A stretch of 64,000 bases of DNA from contig JBMNIZ010000015.1 in NCBI GenBank assembly GCA_050951405.1, positions 124,001-188,000 on the forward strand, in the 5' to 3' direction. The notes beneath the pieces are model-generated. The model worked only from the letters and a program-made list of their open reading frames with translations, searched no databases and had not been told where the DNA came from. The position numbers and the translations under genes are program-made. The DNA is from JBMNIZ01 sp050951405 (GTDB lineage: Bacteria; Bacillota; DULZ01). Positions 63,318 to 64,000 of this stretch are shown here, piece after piece (within the stretch, counting starts at the first letter, position 1; each line of letters opens with the position of its first letter).

Positions 63318-64000
63318 TTAAAACAGGATTTCCTGAGCCGTTTCCGTAAGAATGTCAGAAGCCAGCATCAAATGCTCCACAGGCACGTACTCATCCGGAG
63401 CATGGGCCTGGGCCAGATAACCGGGTCCAAAGGTGAGACAATGGGGCGTCCCTGTCCTGGCAGCCATAATGGCCCCGTCCGTATAAGCGGGAAAGCCGGC
63501 CAGTTCCGCCTCTCTGCCGGTTATTTTCTTCACCCCTTTGGTCACGGCCGCCAGCAGGGGCGAATCTTGCGGTATCCGCAGGGGAGGCCTTTCCACTCCC
63601 AGCACCCGGTAACTGCCCCTGGAACCGGGCACTTTCCCGGTCCCCTGGGCAATGGCCTTTTCCACCAGATGGCGACCCTGGGCTCACCGTCATGGGGACC
63701 GTCAGCCGCAGATCAGCCTCTGCCCGGCAGCTGTCAGGCACCATATTGACTTTCACACCGCCGCTAATCCGGCCCACATTCAAGGTGGCCTTCCCCAGCA
63801 GGGGATCCTCATAAGGCAGATCTGCCACCGAGTCTTTTCAAAGAGCTGATCACTTCCGCCATGGCATGGATAGCATCAACCCCTAGATGGGGTTTTCCCC
63901 CGTGGGCCATCTTCCCCTGGGTGCTAATTTCAAACCAGAGGGGCCCTTTATGGGCGGCTACTACAGCCAAACCCGAGGGTTCAGCCGCCAGGAGAAAATC
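63318..64000 (-). pseudogene. M20-family peptidase/deacetylase, frameshifted, runs off window
   Basis: At the window edge the frame reads DFLLAAEPSGLAVVAAHKGP and GKMAHGGKPHLGVDAIHAMAE, typical of M20 metallopeptidases (DapE/ArgE type; the GKMAHGG block binds the second metal region). It shifts frame near 63838 to LLGKATLNVGRISGGVKVNMVPDSCRAE and again near 63690 to SPLLAAVTKGVKKITGREAE and AYTDGAIMAARTGTP, ending at 63318. The N-terminal metal site lies outside the window. Substrate unknown. Confidence 0.75.

Overview
The window reads as a chromosomal segment of a strictly anaerobic, selenium-using Gram-positive bacterium, most likely a clostridial Firmicute. Three lines point there: a complete glycine reductase operon with UGA-encoded selenocysteine, tungsten/molybdenum enzymes, and strong GGAGG ribosome sites with many GTG and TTG starts. 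The genus cannot be fixed from the sequence alone.

Layout. 1-5 kb: the 5' part of a very large cyclic beta-1,2-glucan synthase gene, a decayed SNF2 helicase remnant, tRNA-Val, tRNA-Ala and plsY. 5-10 kb (+ strand): rubredoxin, RidA, threonine synthase-like enzyme, a dicarboxylate/amino acid symporter, a YheO-type regulator and a THEP1-type NTPase. 10-14.4 kb (- strand): a Mop-like molybdenum hydroxylase with a TusE/DsrC-like protein and a cysteine desulfurase of the kind found near selenium-dependent Mo hydroxylases. 14.7-24 kb (- strand): a probable operon of ornithine cyclodeaminase-family protein, TRAP transporter, opine dehydrogenase-family protein, MoaD, tungsten aldehyde:ferredoxin oxidoreductase and iron alcohol dehydrogenase. 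24.2-31.3 kb (- strand): an unusual reductase cluster of GrdE-like protein, GrdB-like selenoprotein, a fused PrdA-PrdB-like selenoprotein, a sigma-54 activator with an in-frame UGA, and GrdX. 32-35.2 kb (+ strand): a second TRAP transporter. 35.2-44.8 kb (- strand): a CdaR-type regulator and the classical operon grdX-trxB-trxA-grdE-grdA-grdB-grdC-grdD. 45-50 kb: a BMP-family ABC importer whose upstream region is split by an IS6-like element with an 8-bp target duplication. 51.9-59 kb: ssnA, a thioredoxin, a polysaccharide deacetylase, a meso-diaminopimelate dehydrogenase, a MerR regulator, a zinc-ribbon miniprotein, a secreted BsuPI-repeat protein and a membrane Mrr-like protein. 59.3-64 kb: a DUF1015 gene, iorB, iorA and an M20 peptidase, all broken by many frameshifts.

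How it fits together. The operon at 37-45 kb supplies the general machinery (selenoprotein A, the acetyl-phosphate-forming component C, and thioredoxin/thioredoxin reductase). The 24-31 kb cluster has only substrate-activating components, so it probably borrows A and C from that operon. It is flanked by two TRAP importers, and two near-identical sigma-54 promoters, each about 100-125 bp from a near-identical long palindrome, tie it to the aldehyde-oxidising operon at 14.7-23.7 kb. I propose this 14.7-35 kb block as an undescribed substrate-specific selenoprotein reductase system. Its substrate is unknown. The activator's DNA-binding domain appears to lie behind a UGA with a SECIS-like hairpin, which would make induction depend on selenium supply.
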